DNA of 64,000 nt from the NCBI GenBank assembly GCA_039794565.1, contig JAUQVX010000002.1, forward strand, positions 192,126 through 256,125, read 5' to 3'. A program made the position numbers and the translations under genes. This DNA comes from Gloeomargarita sp. SRBZ-1_bins_9 (GTDB lineage Bacteria > Cyanobacteriota > Cyanobacteriia > Gloeomargaritales > Gloeomargaritaceae). The notes beneath the pieces were generated by a model. That model was not told where the DNA came from. It saw only the letters and a program-made list of their open reading frames with translations, and made no database searches. Shown in pieces: positions 17,748 to 28,136 of this stretch. Each line of letters begins with the position of its first letter. Positions within the stretch are counted from its first letter, which is position 1.

Positions 17748-18951
17748 CCCCCTTGATGGCCAAGATTTTCTCGATCACATCCGCCACCACCTTATCCGGC
17801 GTTGACGCCCCTGACGTGACCCCTACCGTGATCGGCCCCTCCGGCAGCCAGGGTTCGGCGATGGCCAGGTGGTGCAAATCAGGGCTTAGGGGTTTGTGCT
17901 GCACCCGGTTGCCCGGCCCGATCCGGTCAGCGCTGTCAATGTGGTAGGAGGGAATCCCATGTTCGACGGCAATCTCCTGTAGGTGGGTGGTGTTGGAGGA
18001 GTTAAACCCACCGATGACCACCATTAAATCCAGGGGGTGTTTCACCAGTTCAAACATGGCGTCTTGCCGTTCCTGGGTGGCATCGCAAATGGTGTTAAAA
18101 CTCAGAAAATGCTCGTGCAATTTGACCGGCCCGTATTTCTGTAACATGGTGTGTTCAAAGAGCTTGCCGATGGCTTCCGTTTCCCCCTTGAGCATGGTGG
18201 TCTGGTTGGCAATGCCGATCCGCTCCAGGTGCCGATCGGGGTCAAAGCCCGGCGAACAGGCGCTGCGGAATTTGGCTAAAAATTCCTCCTTGTCTCCCCC
18301 ATGCAGAATGTAGTTGGCCACATAGCGAGCCTCCTCCAGGTTCAACACCACCAGGTAACGTTCGGCGTGAGAGCTGGTAGCGATGGTTTCTTCATGTTTA
18401 TATTTGCCGTGAATGATAGAAGTATAGCCGCCTTTGCGGTGCTTGCCCACCCGGTTCCAAACCTTGGAGACCCAGGGACAGGTGGTATCCACAATGATGC
18501 ACTCCCGCGCATACAACAGTTCCATTTCCTGGACGCTAGCCCCAAAGGCCGGCAGGATGACCACCGCCCCCCGTTCGATAACGCTGAAGTCCTTTTTGCC
18601 GTCAGGCCCCACCGGCACGAATTCGATCTGCATCTGGCGCAGGTTTTCGTTCACCGAGGGGTTGTGGATGATTTCGTTGGTAATCCAGATGTGGGCGTCG
18701 GGAAACTGGCGGCGGGTTTCGTAGGCCATGGCAATCGCCCGTTCCACCCCCCAGCAAAATCCAAAGGCCTCCGCCAGGCGAATGGTCACGTTCCCCAGGG
18801 TCAAGACGTTGTTATGGCTGCGGATGCGCTGGATCAGGGTACTCTGGTATTCCTTCTGGAGGACGGGTTCCACTTCCGCTTCCCGCCCAAAGCCCATGCG
18901 ATAGTAGCGGTCGGAGTTGCGCAACGTCTGCCGGAGGGTGCGGGGGTCCAT
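17710..18951 (-). CDS. ispH: 4-hydroxy-3-methylbut-2-enyl diphosphate reductase
   Basis: A 413-residue iron-sulfur enzyme of the last MEP-pathway step, forming IPP and DMAPP. The three cluster cysteines are in [23 protein letters not shown] and [12 protein letters not shown]. It has the N-terminal extension and inserted loops characteristic of cyanobacterial and plant IspH. The frame is open across the tRNA gene to 19125; the ATG at 18951 fits the family start. The first MEP enzyme, dxs, is at the right edge of the window. Confidence 0.96.
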   Translation of the reverse strand: MDPRTLRQTLRNSDRYYRMGFGREAEVEPVLQKEYQSTLIQRIRSHNNVLTLGNVTIRLAEAFGFCWGVERAIAMAYETRRQFPDAHIWITNEIIHNPSVNENLRQMQIEFVPVGPDGKKDFSVIERGAVVILPAFGASVQEMELLYARECIIVDTTCPWVSKVWNRVGKHRKGGYTSIIHGKYKHEETIATSSHAERYLVVLNLEEARYVANYILHGGDKEEFLAKFRSACSPGFDPDRHLERIGIANQTTMLKGETEAIGKLFEHTMLQKYGPVKLHEHFLSFNTICDATQERQDAMFELVKHPLDLMVVIGGFNSSNTTHLQEIAVEHGIPSYHIDSADRIGPGNRVQHKPLSPDLHHLAIAEPWLPEGPITVGVTSGASTPDKVVADVIEKILAIKGVTASPVAPVAPV

Positions 18952-19028
18952 GGATCCAGGCCAACAACTACACTCTGCATGATAATGGAGTTCTTCTGCT
19001 TTGGGTAGGCTATAATGATTTATTGCCT

Positions 19029-19101
19029 GCCGGGATAGCTCAGTCGGTAGAGCAGGGGACTGAAAATCCCCGTGTCGCCAGTTCAAGTCTGGCTCCTGGC
19101 A
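19029..19101 (+). tRNA. tRNA-Phe (GAA)
   Basis: A 73-nt cloverleaf: acceptor GCCGGGA pairs with TCCTGGC (one G-T pair), D arm GCTC...GAGC, anticodon stem GGGGA/TCCCC with loop CTGAAAA and anticodon GAA at 19062-19064, T arm GCCAG TTCAAGT CTGGC, discriminator A at 19101. The CCA end is not encoded. Confidence 0.97.
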
Positions 19102-19311
19102 CTTCAGCGCGTCTGCCGTCTCCAAAAGTTCAGCGTCTCACCAGGGCTGGACCGCTGTTCTTCGGCCTCCTGCTCCCGACGCCAGGCGTTGCGTGGTGCG
19201 GCGCTGAATTTGACAAGTACCGGCTGCTGGCGAATAGCAAACCAGTTGGGGGTCTAGGCCGACCAAGGTTAACCGGTTAAGGGGTCCCCGAGCGCAGCCC
19301 CGCTGTGATAA

Positions 19312-19539
19312 TCAGCTCGTTTCCCCCCGCAACAACTGACCCGGCACAAAGAACTCACAGGGGAGCAACACCGGTTTGCGGGAGAAGATCAAGGTGGTGT
19401 GGTAGGTGTCGCAGTTAACCGCTACGCCCACCAGGGGCCTGTGCCGATAGCGGGCCTGGTAGTCCCGATAGACGCTGCGGGCAGCTTTGAGGGCCTCTGG
19501 TTCCAGTAAAACCGGCGGTTCCGTGGTGTCTGGAGACAT
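19312..19539 (-). CDS. Small hypothetical protein
   Basis: The 75-residue protein starts MSPDTTEPPVLLEPEALKAAR and contains YRDYQARYRHRPLVGVAVNCDTY split by no obvious motif. A clean AGGAGG precedes the ATG at 19539, which decides this start over an upstream ATG at 19587. It has no membrane segment or recognised domain. The 210 bp between it and tRNA-Phe hold no gene I can support. Confidence 0.6.
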   Translation of the reverse strand: MSPDTTEPPVLLEPEALKAARSVYRDYQARYRHRPLVGVAVNCDTYHTTLIFSRKPVLLPCEFFVPGQLLRGETS

Positions 19540-19631
19540 GGGCCAACCTCCTGCAGCGCGTACCTCCAGTTTAGCCATCCGTATCAATTCCAGGCTAAGC
19601 CGGGGTTAAATTTTTGTAAAAGTCTGGTCCA

Positions 19632-20717
19632 TCAGGCCAAGGCCGCGGCTACTTGCGCCCCCATTTCCCGGCAGCCTACCCGCTTTGTCCCCTCGGTGTA
19701 AATATCGCCGGTGCGGTACCCCTGTTGCAACACCTGGGACACCGCAGCCTCCAGGGCATCGGCCGCCTCCAGCTCGTTGAGTCCGTAGCGCAACAGCATG
19801 GCCGCACTCAGGATTTGCGCCAGGGGATTGGCCACATCTTTGCCGGCAATATCCGGGGCGCTGCCATGCACCGGCTCAAACACCCCTGGCCCCCCCTCCC
19901 CCAAACTGGCCGACGGCAACATGCCAATACTGCCGGTCAACATGGCCGCCTCGTCCGACAGAATATCGCCAAACAAGTTGCTGGTGACGATCACATCAAA
20001 TTGTTTGGGCCAGCGAATCAGTTGCATGGCGGCGTTGTCCACATACAAGTGGGTTAAGGTCACGTCGGGGTAATCCTGGGCTAGGGCATTCATGCGCTGG
20101 CGCCAAAGTTGGGAGACCTCCAGGACGTTGGCTTTGTCCACCGAGCAGAGCTGTTGGCGGCGCTTTTGGGCAGCCTGAAACGCCACCCGTCCGATGCGGT
20201 CAATTTCACTGGCCCGATAGGTCATGGTGTTGACCGCCCGTTGCTCCCCGGTTTCGGTGGTGAAAATGCCCTTGGGTTGGCCAAAATAAATCCCGCCGGT
20301 GAGTTCCCGCACCACCAGAATATCTACACCGCTGACGATGTCGGGTTTCAGGGGCGAGGCCGCCACCAGTTCGGGAAACACCTTGGCCGGACGTAGGTTG
20401 GCAAAAAGACCCAATCCCGCGCGCAACCCCAACAGAGCCTGTTCCGGGCGCAGATGGCTGGGCAACTCATCCCACTGGGGTCCCCCCACCGCCCCCAATA
20501 GCACCCCATCGCTGGTGCGGCACAACTCTAGGGTCTCCGGCGGCAAAGGTTGGCCCGTTTGGTCAAGGGCAGCACCCCCGATCAGCGCCTCCTGGAACAC
20601 AAAATCCAAGCCAAACTTTTGCCCCACCTTTTCCAGCACCGTCAAAGTCACGGCCATGATTTCCGGCCCGATGCCATCCCCCGGCAGTACAGCAATCCTA
20701 TAGCAACGACGGGTCAT
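19632..20717 (-). CDS. leuB: 3-isopropylmalate dehydrogenase
   Basis: A 361-residue NAD-dependent oxidative decarboxylase of leucine synthesis. Motifs include [14 protein letters not shown], the substrate arginine region [26 protein letters not shown], and [19 protein letters not shown]. It is the usual bacterial length. The gene is monocistronic between the small hypothetical gene and sdhA; other leucine genes are not in the window. Confidence 0.96.
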   Translation of the reverse strand: MTRRCYRIAVLPGDGIGPEIMAVTLTVLEKVGQKFGLDFVFQEALIGGAALDQTGQPLPPETLELCRTSDGVLLGAVGGPQWDELPSHLRPEQALLGLRAGLGLFANLRPAKVFPELVAASPLKPDIVSGVDILVVRELTGGIYFGQPKGIFTTETGEQRAVNTMTYRASEIDRIGRVAFQAAQKRRQQLCSVDKANVLEVSQLWRQRMNALAQDYPDVTLTHLYVDNAAMQLIRWPKQFDVIVTSNLFGDILSDEAAMLTGSIGMLPSASLGEGGPGVFEPVHGSAPDIAGKDVANPLAQILSAAMLLRYGLNELEAADALEAAVSQVLQQGYRTGDIYTEGTKRVGCREMGAQVAAALA

Positions 20718-20758
20718 GCCCCCTCCGGCAATACCAGCACAGGGATTGTATCAGAAAA

Positions 20759-22660
20759 CTAGCGATAGTCCCGCACGGTGGGTTGGACCGCCGTAAACGT
20801 TAGGGGTTCGGTATGGCGCACCGGTGGACCATCTGGTCGCCATTCCCACAACGCCACATGGCTAAAGCGCTCATCATCCCGCAGCGGTTCCCCTGCCGGT
20901 GTCTGGTACTCCTCCCGGAAATGGGCGCCGCAGGATTCCTCCCGCGTCAGGGCATCCCACACCATCACTTCCGCCAACTCCAGGTAATCTGCCACCCGTC
21001 CGGCGTACTCCAGCGCCTGGTTCCAGCCCTCTAGGGTCCCCGGCACCCGCACCTCCTGCCAAAACCGTTGACGCAAATCCCGGATTTGTGCCAAGGCCGT
21101 TTTCAACCCCTGGGCCGAGCGGCTCATGCCCACCTGGTCCCACAACAGTAGCCCCAACTCCCGGTGAAACGTGCGGGCCGACGTGGGTCCTTGGATGGCC
21201 AGCAAGGTGGTCAGCTGCTCCCGCACCTGCTGTTCCGCCTGGACAAACTCGGGGGTGTCGGTGCGCAACGGTTCCGGTGGCCTCCCCGCCAAAAAATGCC
21301 CCAGGGTATAAGGCAGGATGAAATAGCCGTCCGCCAAGCCCTGCAGCAAAGCGCTGGCCCCCAACCGATTGGCCCCGTGATCGGCAAAATTGGCCTCCCC
21401 CAGGACAAACAGCCCCGGTAGGTTGCTCATCAGGCCGTAGTCCACCCACAGCCCCCCCATGACGTAATGCACCGCCGGGTAGATGCGCATGGGGGTCCGG
21501 TAGGGGTCTTCCCCCGTAATCCGCTGGTACATGGCAAAGATATTGCCGTACTTGCGCTCGATGTCTGCCCGGTCCTGGGCTACTTTGTCCTGGAAATCCA
21601 AATACACCGCCTGCCCCACCCCATAGCCGGCATCGCACAGGCGTTTAATCGCCCGCGCCCCAATGTCCCGAGGGACCAAATTCCCGTAGCGGGGATACAG
21701 CCGCTCCAAAAAGTAGTCCCGTTCCTCCGGGGGAATCAGGTGCGGCGGACGGGGATCACCGGGCATTTTCGGCACCCACACCCGCCCGTCGTTGCGCAAG
21801 CTCTCGCTCATTAGCGTCAGCTTGGATTGCCCCTCCCCAGCAGCGGGAATGCAGGTTGGGTGAATTTGTACAAAGCTGGGATTGGCCAAGAAAGCCCCCC
21901 GTTTGTGGCAGCGCCAGAGGGCGGACGCATTGGCACTTTTGGCATTGGTGGACAGGTAATAAATGTTGCCATAGCCCCCCGTGGCCAGAACCACCGCATG
22001 CCCGGCGTAGCGCTCCAAATCACCCGTCAGCAAATTGCGCACCAAAATACCCCGCGCCTGGCCCCCTATCACCACCAAATCCAGCATTTCCCGGCGCGGC
22101 AACAGGGTCACCGTTCCCCGCTGCACCTGGCGCAACAAGGCCCCGTAGGCCGCCAGCAACAACTGCTGCCCCGTTTGTCCCCGGGCGTAAAAGGTGCGGG
22201 ACACCTGGGTACCCCCAAAGGAACGATTGGCCAGCAATCCCCCATACTCCCGGGCAAATGGCACCCCCTGGGCCACACAGTGGTCAATGATCTGGGTGCT
22301 GACTTGGGCCAGGCGATAGACATTGGCCTCCCGCGCCCGAAAATCTCCCCCCTTGAGCGTCTCGTAAAACAAACGCCAGACGCTGTCCCCGTCGTTTTGG
22401 TAGTTTTTGGCGGCGTTAATTCCCCCCTGGGCAGCAATGCTATGGGCGCGGCGGGGACTATCCTGCAAGCAAAACACCAGCACCCGATAGCCCAGTTCCC
22501 CTAGGGTTGCTGCCGCCGAAGCCCCCGCCAGTCCCGTCCCCACCACCAAAACCGTGTACTGGCCCCGGTTGGCTGGACTTACCAGGCGACAGTAGCTTTT
22601 GAAGGTCTCCCACTTTTGGGGCAATGGGTCGCTGGGGATAGGAATGCTCTGGGGAAACAT
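20759..22660 (-). CDS. sdhA: Succinate dehydrogenase/fumarate reductase flavoprotein subunit
   Basis: A 633-residue flavoprotein. [17 protein letters not shown] binds [17 protein letters not shown] contains the segment of covalent FAD attachment, and [10 protein letters not shown] and [15 protein letters not shown] are active-site and FAD blocks. It is the long type found with a single cytochrome b558 subunit (Bacteroides/Bacillus-like), consistent with the gene directly upstream. The start ATG shares one base with the stop of that gene (TGATG). The iron-sulfur subunit SdhB is not here, as is common in cyanobacteria where the genes are scattered. Confidence 0.93.
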   Translation of the reverse strand: MFPQSIPIPSDPLPQKWETFKSYCRLVSPANRGQYTVLVVGTGLAGASAAATLGELGYRVLVFCLQDSPRRAHSIAAQGGINAAKNYQNDGDSVWRLFYETLKGGDFRAREANVYRLAQVSTQIIDHCVAQGVPFAREYGGLLANRSFGGTQVSRTFYARGQTGQQLLLAAYGALLRQVQRGTVTLLPRREMLDLVVIGGQARGILVRNLLTGDLERYAGHAVVLATGGYGNIYYLSTNAKSANASALWRCHKRGAFLANPSFVQIHPTCIPAAGEGQSKLTLMSESLRNDGRVWVPKMPGDPRPPHLIPPEERDYFLERLYPRYGNLVPRDIGARAIKRLCDAGYGVGQAVYLDFQDKVAQDRADIERKYGNIFAMYQRITGEDPYRTPMRIYPAVHYVMGGLWVDYGLMSNLPGLFVLGEANFADHGANRLGASALLQGLADGYFILPYTLGHFLAGRPPEPLRTDTPEFVQAEQQVREQLTTLLAIQGPTSARTFHRELGLLLWDQVGMSRSAQGLKTALAQIRDLRQRFWQEVRVPGTLEGWNQALEYAGRVADYLELAEVMVWDALTREESCGAHFREEYQTPAGEPLRDDERFSHVALWEWRPDGPPVRHTEPLTFTAVQPTVRDYR

Positions 22661-23283
22661 CAGCGGGATTGCAAATAGAGCGCCAAGGGAATCAGGGCAT
22701 AACCGGCCATCAGCAATAGGCTCAAGGCGGCGCTCCAGGTCGGCAGATGGGGCGTCCACCGAGGATGACCCACCCCCAGCGATTGCAAACTGCTGCCGAT
22801 GCCGTGGGCCAAATGCAACCCCAACGGAATGAGCGCCAGCTCATAAAACCCTAGCCAGACCGGCGATTGAAACTGGTGTTTCACCAAAAACTCCAAATCC
22901 CGGTTAGGCTGCAGGCGAAAATTTTGCAGATGCACCGCCAAAAACACCAGCACCAGAGGACCCGTCACCACCATCCAACGGGATGTCCAGGAGACCAACC
23001 AGCGGCGGTGGTGAGGACGGTGAAAACGCCGTTGCGACCGAGCAATCGCCATTGCCAAAGCCCCATGCACCACCAGCGCCGCCAATAACAGGATTTCGAC
23101 GGCATGGAACAGCCAGCCCCAGCCCGTCAGGGTCGCCGCCAAACGGTTATATTTCCCCGGCGTATCCAACAGCAGCCAGTTCCCCGCCAAATGAAACAGC
23201 AAAAACCCCACCCACAGCAGCCCCGCCAGGGCGATTACCCCCTTTTGTACCAGCGTGTTGAAGGGGAGCTTCAGCGTGACCAT
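22660..23283 (-). CDS. sdhC: Succinate dehydrogenase cytochrome b558 subunit
   Basis: A 207-residue membrane protein with five helices and haem-ligand histidines in [31 protein letters not shown] and [12 protein letters not shown]. This matches the single-polypeptide cytochrome b558 of type B succinate:quinone oxidoreductases. The frame is open to 23412, but the ATG at 23283 removes a glycine-rich extension that is the shadow of an overlapping small ORF. It is translationally coupled to sdhA. Confidence 0.88.
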   Translation of the reverse strand: MVTLKLPFNTLVQKGVIALAGLLWVGFLLFHLAGNWLLLDTPGKYNRLAATLTGWGWLFHAVEILLLAALVVHGALAMAIARSQRRFHRPHHRRWLVSWTSRWMVVTGPLVLVFLAVHLQNFRLQPNRDLEFLVKHQFQSPVWLGFYELALIPLGLHLAHGIGSSLQSLGVGHPRWTPHLPTWSAALSLLLMAGYALIPLALYLQSR

Positions 23284-23435
23284 GCCCTCATTCCGGCGCG
23301 TACCCACCAGCCGACAGCCACCACCGCCAGAGCAAACGCCCATCCCACCACCGCCAACCATCGCCGGTAAGGAAAGCCGGACGGTCGCTGCGGTTTGGGG
23401 CGCATGGGCCAAGCGGCTAGGGTTTCCAAGAGCAT
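23271..23435 (-). CDS. Possible small membrane protein ahead of sdhC
   Basis: A 54-residue ORF beginning MLLETLAAWPMRPKPQR with one strong helix (RWLAVVGWAFALAVVAVGWW). It overlaps the start of sdhC by 13 bp in another frame, which would suit a translationally coupled leader or accessory subunit. I see no named family and the ribosome binding site is weak, so it may be chance coding. Confidence 0.35.
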   Translation of the reverse strand: MLLETLAAWPMRPKPQRPSGFPYRRWLAVVGWAFALAVVAVGWWVRAGMRAWSR

Positions 23436-23509
23436 TTTAGCCCGATCGGCTTGCTCCTGGTGGTGTCGCTAGGGCACAATAACTTGCCGAGTCGGATGGG
23501 TAAAGTTCT

Positions 23510-23671
23510 ATGCAGGATCACCGGACAGGAATTGTCACGGAGCTGGTCAAGGCTTGGCGATGGGTGGTATTCATGGTGCAATTGCTGGGGCAGATGGGGG
23601 GGCCTGGCGGTATCCTCCGTGCCCTCGCTCGGACCATCACCATCCTACTGGAGCGGGCGCTGCGGGGATAG
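23510..23671 (+). CDS. Small hypothetical protein
   Basis: A 53-residue ORF starting MQDHRTGIVTELVKAWRW with a hydrophobic or amphipathic middle (VVFMVQLLGQMGG) and a basic end LLERALRG. It lies 6 bp upstream of the AspH-like gene on the same strand, so it could be the first gene of that unit. The family is not recognised and a weak GATGGG precedes the start. Confidence 0.4.
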   Translation: MQDHRTGIVTELVKAWRWVVFMVQLLGQMGGPGGILRALARTITILLERALRG

Positions 23672-23677
23672 GGGGTC

Positions 23678-24205
23678 ATGTTCAAGAACAAGGAAGATTT
23701 TCCCTTTACGGCTGTGTTGGAAACCCACTGGCAGGTGATTCGTGATGAAGCCCTGGCGGTGGAGCAAAAACGCTTCTTGGCCTGGCCGGAAAAGCATCTC
23801 TACGACCAAGGGTGGGAGGTGTTTGGCCTGTTTGCTTTTGGGGTGGAAATTGCCGGCAATACGCGCCTGTGTCCCCAGACCACCCGCCTGGTGCGGGACA
23901 TCCCCGGTTTAGTGACTGCGGGTTTTTCGGCCCTGCAACCCGGCACCCATATTGCTCCCCACCGGGGTCATGAGGATGGCGTTTTGCGATGTCACCTGGC
24001 TTTGGCCGGTTGTGCCGGTTGCACGATTCGGGTGGGGGACCAGGTGCGCGCCTGGCAGGAGGGGCAGTGTCTGGTCTTTGACGATACAACCGAGCATGAG
24101 GTCTGGCACCGGGGGAGCGAACGGCGTCTGGTGCTGTTGTTGGATTTTTATCCCCAACCCCGGCCACCCCAGCGGCTAAGCTGGTGGAAATGGTGGCAAC
24201 GGTGA
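23678..24205 (+). CDS. Aspartyl/asparaginyl beta-hydroxylase-type dioxygenase
   Basis: A 175-residue enzyme of the AspH family (PF05118), Fe(II)- and 2-oxoglutarate-dependent. [21 protein letters not shown] supplies the first iron histidine and the 2-oxoglutarate-binding region; [19 protein letters not shown] supplies the second histidine and the arginine. Bacterial members hydroxylate peptides or act on lipids, and the substrate cannot be read from sequence. lpdA follows after 13 bp. Confidence 0.85.
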   Translation: MFKNKEDFPFTAVLETHWQVIRDEALAVEQKRFLAWPEKHLYDQGWEVFGLFAFGVEIAGNTRLCPQTTRLVRDIPGLVTAGFSALQPGTHIAPHRGHEDGVLRCHLALAGCAGCTIRVGDQVRAWQEGQCLVFDDTTEHEVWHRGSERRLVLLLDFYPQPRPPQRLSWWKWWQR

Positions 24206-24218
24206 GAAAATAAAGCCT

Positions 24219-25646
24219 ATGGACTTTGATTTGGTGATTATTGGCGCCGGTGTGGGTGGACATGGGGCGGCCCTGCGGGCGGTGGAATTGGGCCTGAGGA
24301 CGGCCGTTGTGGAAGCAGCGGACATGGGGGGCACCTGCGTCAACCGGGGTTGCATCCCTTCTAAGGCGTTGCTGGCGGCAGCGGGCCGTCTCCGGCAGTT
24401 GCAGGATACCCAAACGCTCCAGGCCTTGGGGATTTCCGTACCCCCAGCGCAGGCCGACCGAGCTGCTATGGCCCAACACGCCCAGACCATCGTGACCAAA
24501 ATTCGCGGGGATTTGACCCGGTCCCTGGAGCGACTGGGGGTGACCATCCTGCAGGGGTGGGGGAAAGTTTTAGAGCCGCAAAAAGTGAGCATTACCCGGG
24601 ACGGTCAAGAGACGGTGGTGATGGCTCGCCATATCCTGCTGGCCACGGGTTCCTACCCTTGGGTGCCCCCCGGCATTGAGATTGACCACGAAACGGTTTT
24701 CACCAGCGATGATGCCCTGAAGCTGCAGTGGTTGCCCCCCTGGGTGGCCATCATCGGCAGTGGTTACATTGGCTTGGAATTCAGCGACATCTACACGGCC
24801 CTGGGGTGCGAAGTGACCATGATTGAGGCCCTGGATCGGTTGATGCCCACCTTTGACCCGGACATTGCCCGACTGGCGCAACGGGTGCTACTGGAGGCGC
24901 GGGATGTGGAAACCAAGGTGGGGCTGATTGCCCAAAAAATCACGCCCGGCCGTCCGGTGGTGGTGGAACTGGCCGACGCCCAGACCAAGGAACTGAAGGA
25001 GGTGCTGGAGGTGGATGCGGCCTTGGTGGCGACGGGACGTTTGCCGGCAACGGATAACCTGGGGCTGGAAAACCTGGGGGTGGAGCGGCACCGGCGGGGC
25101 TTTATTCCGGTGGATGACTACTTCCGTGTGCTGAAAAATGGGGAGCCGATTCCCACCCTGTGGGCCATTGGGGATGCCATTGGCACGATGATGCTGGCCC
25201 ATGCGGCGGCGGCCCAAGGACGGGTGGCGGTGGAGAATATGCTGGGGGCCAACAAAACCGTGAACTATCGGGCGATTCCGGCGGCGGCCTTTACCCATCC
25301 GGAAATCAGTTTTGTGGGTTTGACGGAACCCCAGGCCCAAGAGCTCGGGCAACGGGAGCAGTTTCCGGTGGCAGCGGTGCGCAGCTATTTCAAGGCCAAT
25401 TCCAAGGCCATTGCCGAGGGGGAAGCGGAGGGCTTGGCGAAGGTGATTTACCGGCCGGATACGGGGGAGCTGTTGGGTGTGCACATCATCGGCCCCCACG
25501 CGGCGGATTTGATCCAGGAGGCGGCAGCGGCTATCGCCACCCATACGCCGGTGCAGCAATTGGCCGAGGTGGTCCACACCCATCCCACCCTGACGGAGGT
25601 ATTAGACGAGGCGTTCAAGCGTGCCCGTTTACAGGTACAGTTATGA
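24219..25646 (+). CDS. lpdA: Dihydrolipoyl dehydrogenase
   Basis: A 475-residue FAD/NAD disulfide reductase (E3). The redox-active pair is in [13 protein letters not shown] (Cys40 and Cys45), preceded by the FAD-binding [13 protein letters not shown], with NAD-binding [11 protein letters not shown] and the C-terminal [13 protein letters not shown] holding the catalytic histidine. It serves 2-oxoacid dehydrogenase and glycine cleavage complexes. Its stop codon overlaps the trpC start as ATGA. Confidence 0.95.
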   Translation: MDFDLVIIGAGVGGHGAALRAVELGLRTAVVEAADMGGTCVNRGCIPSKALLAAAGRLRQLQDTQTLQALGISVPPAQADRAAMAQHAQTIVTKIRGDLTRSLERLGVTILQGWGKVLEPQKVSITRDGQETVVMARHILLATGSYPWVPPGIEIDHETVFTSDDALKLQWLPPWVAIIGSGYIGLEFSDIYTALGCEVTMIEALDRLMPTFDPDIARLAQRVLLEARDVETKVGLIAQKITPGRPVVVELADAQTKELKEVLEVDAALVATGRLPATDNLGLENLGVERHRRGFIPVDDYFRVLKNGEPIPTLWAIGDAIGTMMLAHAAAAQGRVAVENMLGANKTVNYRAIPAAAFTHPEISFVGLTEPQAQELGQREQFPVAAVRSYFKANSKAIAEGEAEGLAKVIYRPDTGELLGVHIIGPHAADLIQEAAAAIATHTPVQQLAEVVHTHPTLTEVLDEAFKRARLQVQL

Positions 25647-26545
25647 CTCAGGTTCGTCGGAATGCCCCCTTTTCCCAACAATTGGCTCGCCTGGGGTATC
25701 AGTTGAACGATCCAACGGCCCGCGCCCAAAACCTTCTCGAGAGCATTCTCTGGGCCAAGGAGGCCGAGGTTGATAAGCTGCGGGAGCAAATGCCCCTGCC
25801 GGAGTTGCAAAAGCAGGTGCTGACGGCGCCTCCACCTCGGGATTTTCTGGCTGCCCTGAAAGCCCCTCCCCATCCGGCCCTGATTGCGGAGGTGAAAAAG
25901 GCGTCCCCCAGCAAAGGGGTGATCCGCCCGGATTTTGACCCGGTGGCCATTGCCCAGGCCTATGCCCGCGCCGGTGCCCGTTGCCTGTCGGTGCTGACGG
26001 ACCAGGAGTTTTTCCAGGGCAGTTGGGAGTATTTGCGCCAAATTCGCCAGGCGGTGTCGTTGCCCCTGTTGTGCAAGGAGTTCATTCTTTACCCCTATCA
26101 GATCTATTTGGCTCGCTGGTACGGGGCGGATGCGGTGCTGTTGATTGCTGCTATCCTGTCCCACCAGGATTTGCCGTATTTCCTGCGGATTGTGCAGGGT
26201 TTGGGGATGACGGCGCTGGTGGAGGTGCATACCTTGGGGGAACTGGAGCGGGTGTTGCAAATCCCTAATGTGCGCCTGGTGGGGATCAACAACCGCAACC
26301 TGCAGGATTTCCACACGGATGTGCAGGTAACAGAAAGGCTGCTGGCCCAGAAGTTGCCGGAGCTACAGCAGCGGGAAATTGTCATTGTCAGTGAGTCGGG
26401 GATTGCCACGCCGGCGGATGTGCAGCGGGTCCGACAAGCGGGTGCCCACGCCATCTTGGTGGGGGAGTCGTTGATGCGCCAACCGGATGTGGAACAGGGG
26501 GTGTGGGATTTATTAGCGGGTGTCTATCCGGCGGAGGCATCTTGA
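25643..26545 (+). CDS. trpC: Indole-3-glycerol phosphate synthase
   Basis: A 300-residue TIM-barrel enzyme of tryptophan synthesis that closes the indole ring of CdRP. Catalytic blocks are [13 protein letters not shown] (Lys and the phosphate-side Ser), [38 protein letters not shown] and [12 protein letters not shown]. The frame extends upstream inside lpdA, but the ATG at 25643 overlaps the lpdA stop by 4 bp and fits the cyanobacterial N-terminus. Confidence 0.96.
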   Translation: MTQVRRNAPFSQQLARLGYQLNDPTARAQNLLESILWAKEAEVDKLREQMPLPELQKQVLTAPPPRDFLAALKAPPHPALIAEVKKASPSKGVIRPDFDPVAIAQAYARAGARCLSVLTDQEFFQGSWEYLRQIRQAVSLPLLCKEFILYPYQIYLARWYGADAVLLIAAILSHQDLPYFLRIVQGLGMTALVEVHTLGELERVLQIPNVRLVGINNRNLQDFHTDVQVTERLLAQKLPELQQREIVIVSESGIATPADVQRVRQAGAHAILVGESLMRQPDVEQGVWDLLAGVYPAEAS

Positions 26546-26556
26546 GGGGGAGACCC

Positions 26557-28134
26557 ATGCCATCGGTGGAAACCCGGCTGCGGCAGGTTTCGGAGGCGGT
26601 TTGGCGGCAGTTACAGCGGGCGGAACGGGCCTGGGGGGCCTTGCGCCAAGGACAGGGGTTACCGGTCACGCCGGTTGGGGGAGCGGGCCGGGGCATTTGG
26701 CAGGAAGGGGGGACGGGGATGCAGGTCACCCGGACGACTCAGGCCCTGGGGCCGGTGGATTGGGATGTGGTAGTCGCCGGGGGGACGCTGGGGCTGCTGT
26801 TGGCCTGGGGATTGCGGCGGCGGGGCTATCGGGTGCTGGTGCTGGAGCGGGGACCCGTGCAGGGCCGACGGCAGGAATGGAATACGTCCCGGGCGGAGTT
26901 GCAGGTGCTGCTGGAGGAGGAGTTGCTCACACCGGCGGAATTGGCCCAGGTGGTGGTGACGGAATACAACCCGGTACGGATCGCCCTGCACCAAGTGGGG
27001 GAGTGGTGGACGCGGGATGTGCTCAATGTGGGGGTGCGACCGGATGTGCTGCTGGCGCTTTGTAAGCAGAAGTTTTTAGAAAGTGGGGGGGTTATCGGCG
27101 AGCAGCAGGCGATGCAGGGGATAGTCATTGGCCCTGATGGGCTGCAAATCCGCACCACCCAAGCCCACTACACCAGCCGGCTGTTGCTGGACGCTATGGG
27201 TCACTTTTCGCCCCTGACTCAACTGGCACGCCAGGGGGAAAAACCGGAGGGCGTTTGTCTGGTGGTGGGCGGCTGTGCCCAGGGATTTCCCCCCAGCGAA
27301 CACGGAGATTTGCTCGCCACCACCCTGCCCATCCGGGACCATTGCCAGTATTTTTGGGAGGCGTTTCCGGCCCAGGACGGTCGCACCACCTATTTGTTTA
27401 CCTATGTGGATACCCATCCCCGGCGCCCGACTCTGACGGATTTGTTTGCCACTTACTTTGCCGAGCTGCCGGCCTATCAGGGGGTGGCTGTCGAACAACT
27501 GACCTGGCAGCGGTTCGTCTTCGGGTTTTTCCCCAGTTACCGCCGCAGTCCCTTGGGGAGCCATTGGCCGCGCCTGTTACCGGTGGGGGATAGCAGTGGC
27601 CTGCAGTCGCCCTTGAGCTTTGGGGGATTTGGCACCTTTTTGCGCCATTTGCCCCGGTTGCTGACCGGCATCAGCGAGGCCCTGGCCTGGGACGCCCTCG
27701 ACCGCCAGAGTTTGTCCCTGCTCCAGCCCTATCAACCCAACCTGTCGGTGACGTGGCTGTTTCAGCAGGTAATGCGGGTGCCAGTGGATAGGGATATTCC
27801 CCCTAACGAAGTCAATGAAATCTTGGGGGCGGCGTTGGCGGCGATGGCTGCTGCTGGCGATGGGGTCATGCAACCTTTTTTGCAGGATGTGGTGCAGTGG
27901 GAGGGGTTGAACCAGATGCTCTGGGGGATGGTGCGGCAAAATCCCGGTCTTGTCCTCCGGGTGATGGGTCGGTTGGGGTTGGATTCCCTGCTAGCCTGGG
28001 CCGGACACTACGGGATGCTGGCGCTGTATACCTTCCTGGCGCAACGGTCACTCCCGAATAAACCCAGCAACTACTGGCAGGCGCGACGACAGGAGCAATA
28101 TCGCTACGGCAGTGGGTTGGATAGGCGGCCTTAG
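26557..28134 (+). CDS. cruP: CruP-type FAD-dependent carotenoid enzyme
   Basis: A 525-residue flavoprotein. After about 60 residues comes VVVAGGTLGLLLAWGLRRRG with LVLERG (FAD-binding Rossmann fold), then EWNTSRAELQVLL, EYNPVRI, DVLNVGV and LPVGDSSGLQSPLSFGGFG. These match CruP, a paralogue of lycopene cyclase CruA in cyanobacteria and plastids; plant CruP was reported to limit beta-carotene epoxide rather than cyclise lycopene. The start at 26557 follows GGGGGAGA; the gene is 11 bp after trpC and 2 bp before holA. Confidence 0.85.
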   Translation: MPSVETRLRQVSEAVWRQLQRAERAWGALRQGQGLPVTPVGGAGRGIWQEGGTGMQVTRTTQALGPVDWDVVVAGGTLGLLLAWGLRRRGYRVLVLERGPVQGRRQEWNTSRAELQVLLEEELLTPAELAQVVVTEYNPVRIALHQVGEWWTRDVLNVGVRPDVLLALCKQKFLESGGVIGEQQAMQGIVIGPDGLQIRTTQAHYTSRLLLDAMGHFSPLTQLARQGEKPEGVCLVVGGCAQGFPPSEHGDLLATTLPIRDHCQYFWEAFPAQDGRTTYLFTYVDTHPRRPTLTDLFATYFAELPAYQGVAVEQLTWQRFVFGFFPSYRRSPLGSHWPRLLPVGDSSGLQSPLSFGGFGTFLRHLPRLLTGISEALAWDALDRQSLSLLQPYQPNLSVTWLFQQVMRVPVDRDIPPNEVNEILGAALAAMAAAGDGVMQPFLQDVVQWEGLNQMLWGMVRQNPGLVLRVMGRLGLDSLLAWAGHYGMLALYTFLAQRSLPNKPSNYWQARRQEQYRYGSGLDRRP

Positions 28135-28136
28135 CC

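Noticed and set aside
19102-19311. A 49-codon minus-strand frame ending near the tRNA
   Set aside because: It has no start codon or ribosome binding site and no recognisable motif.
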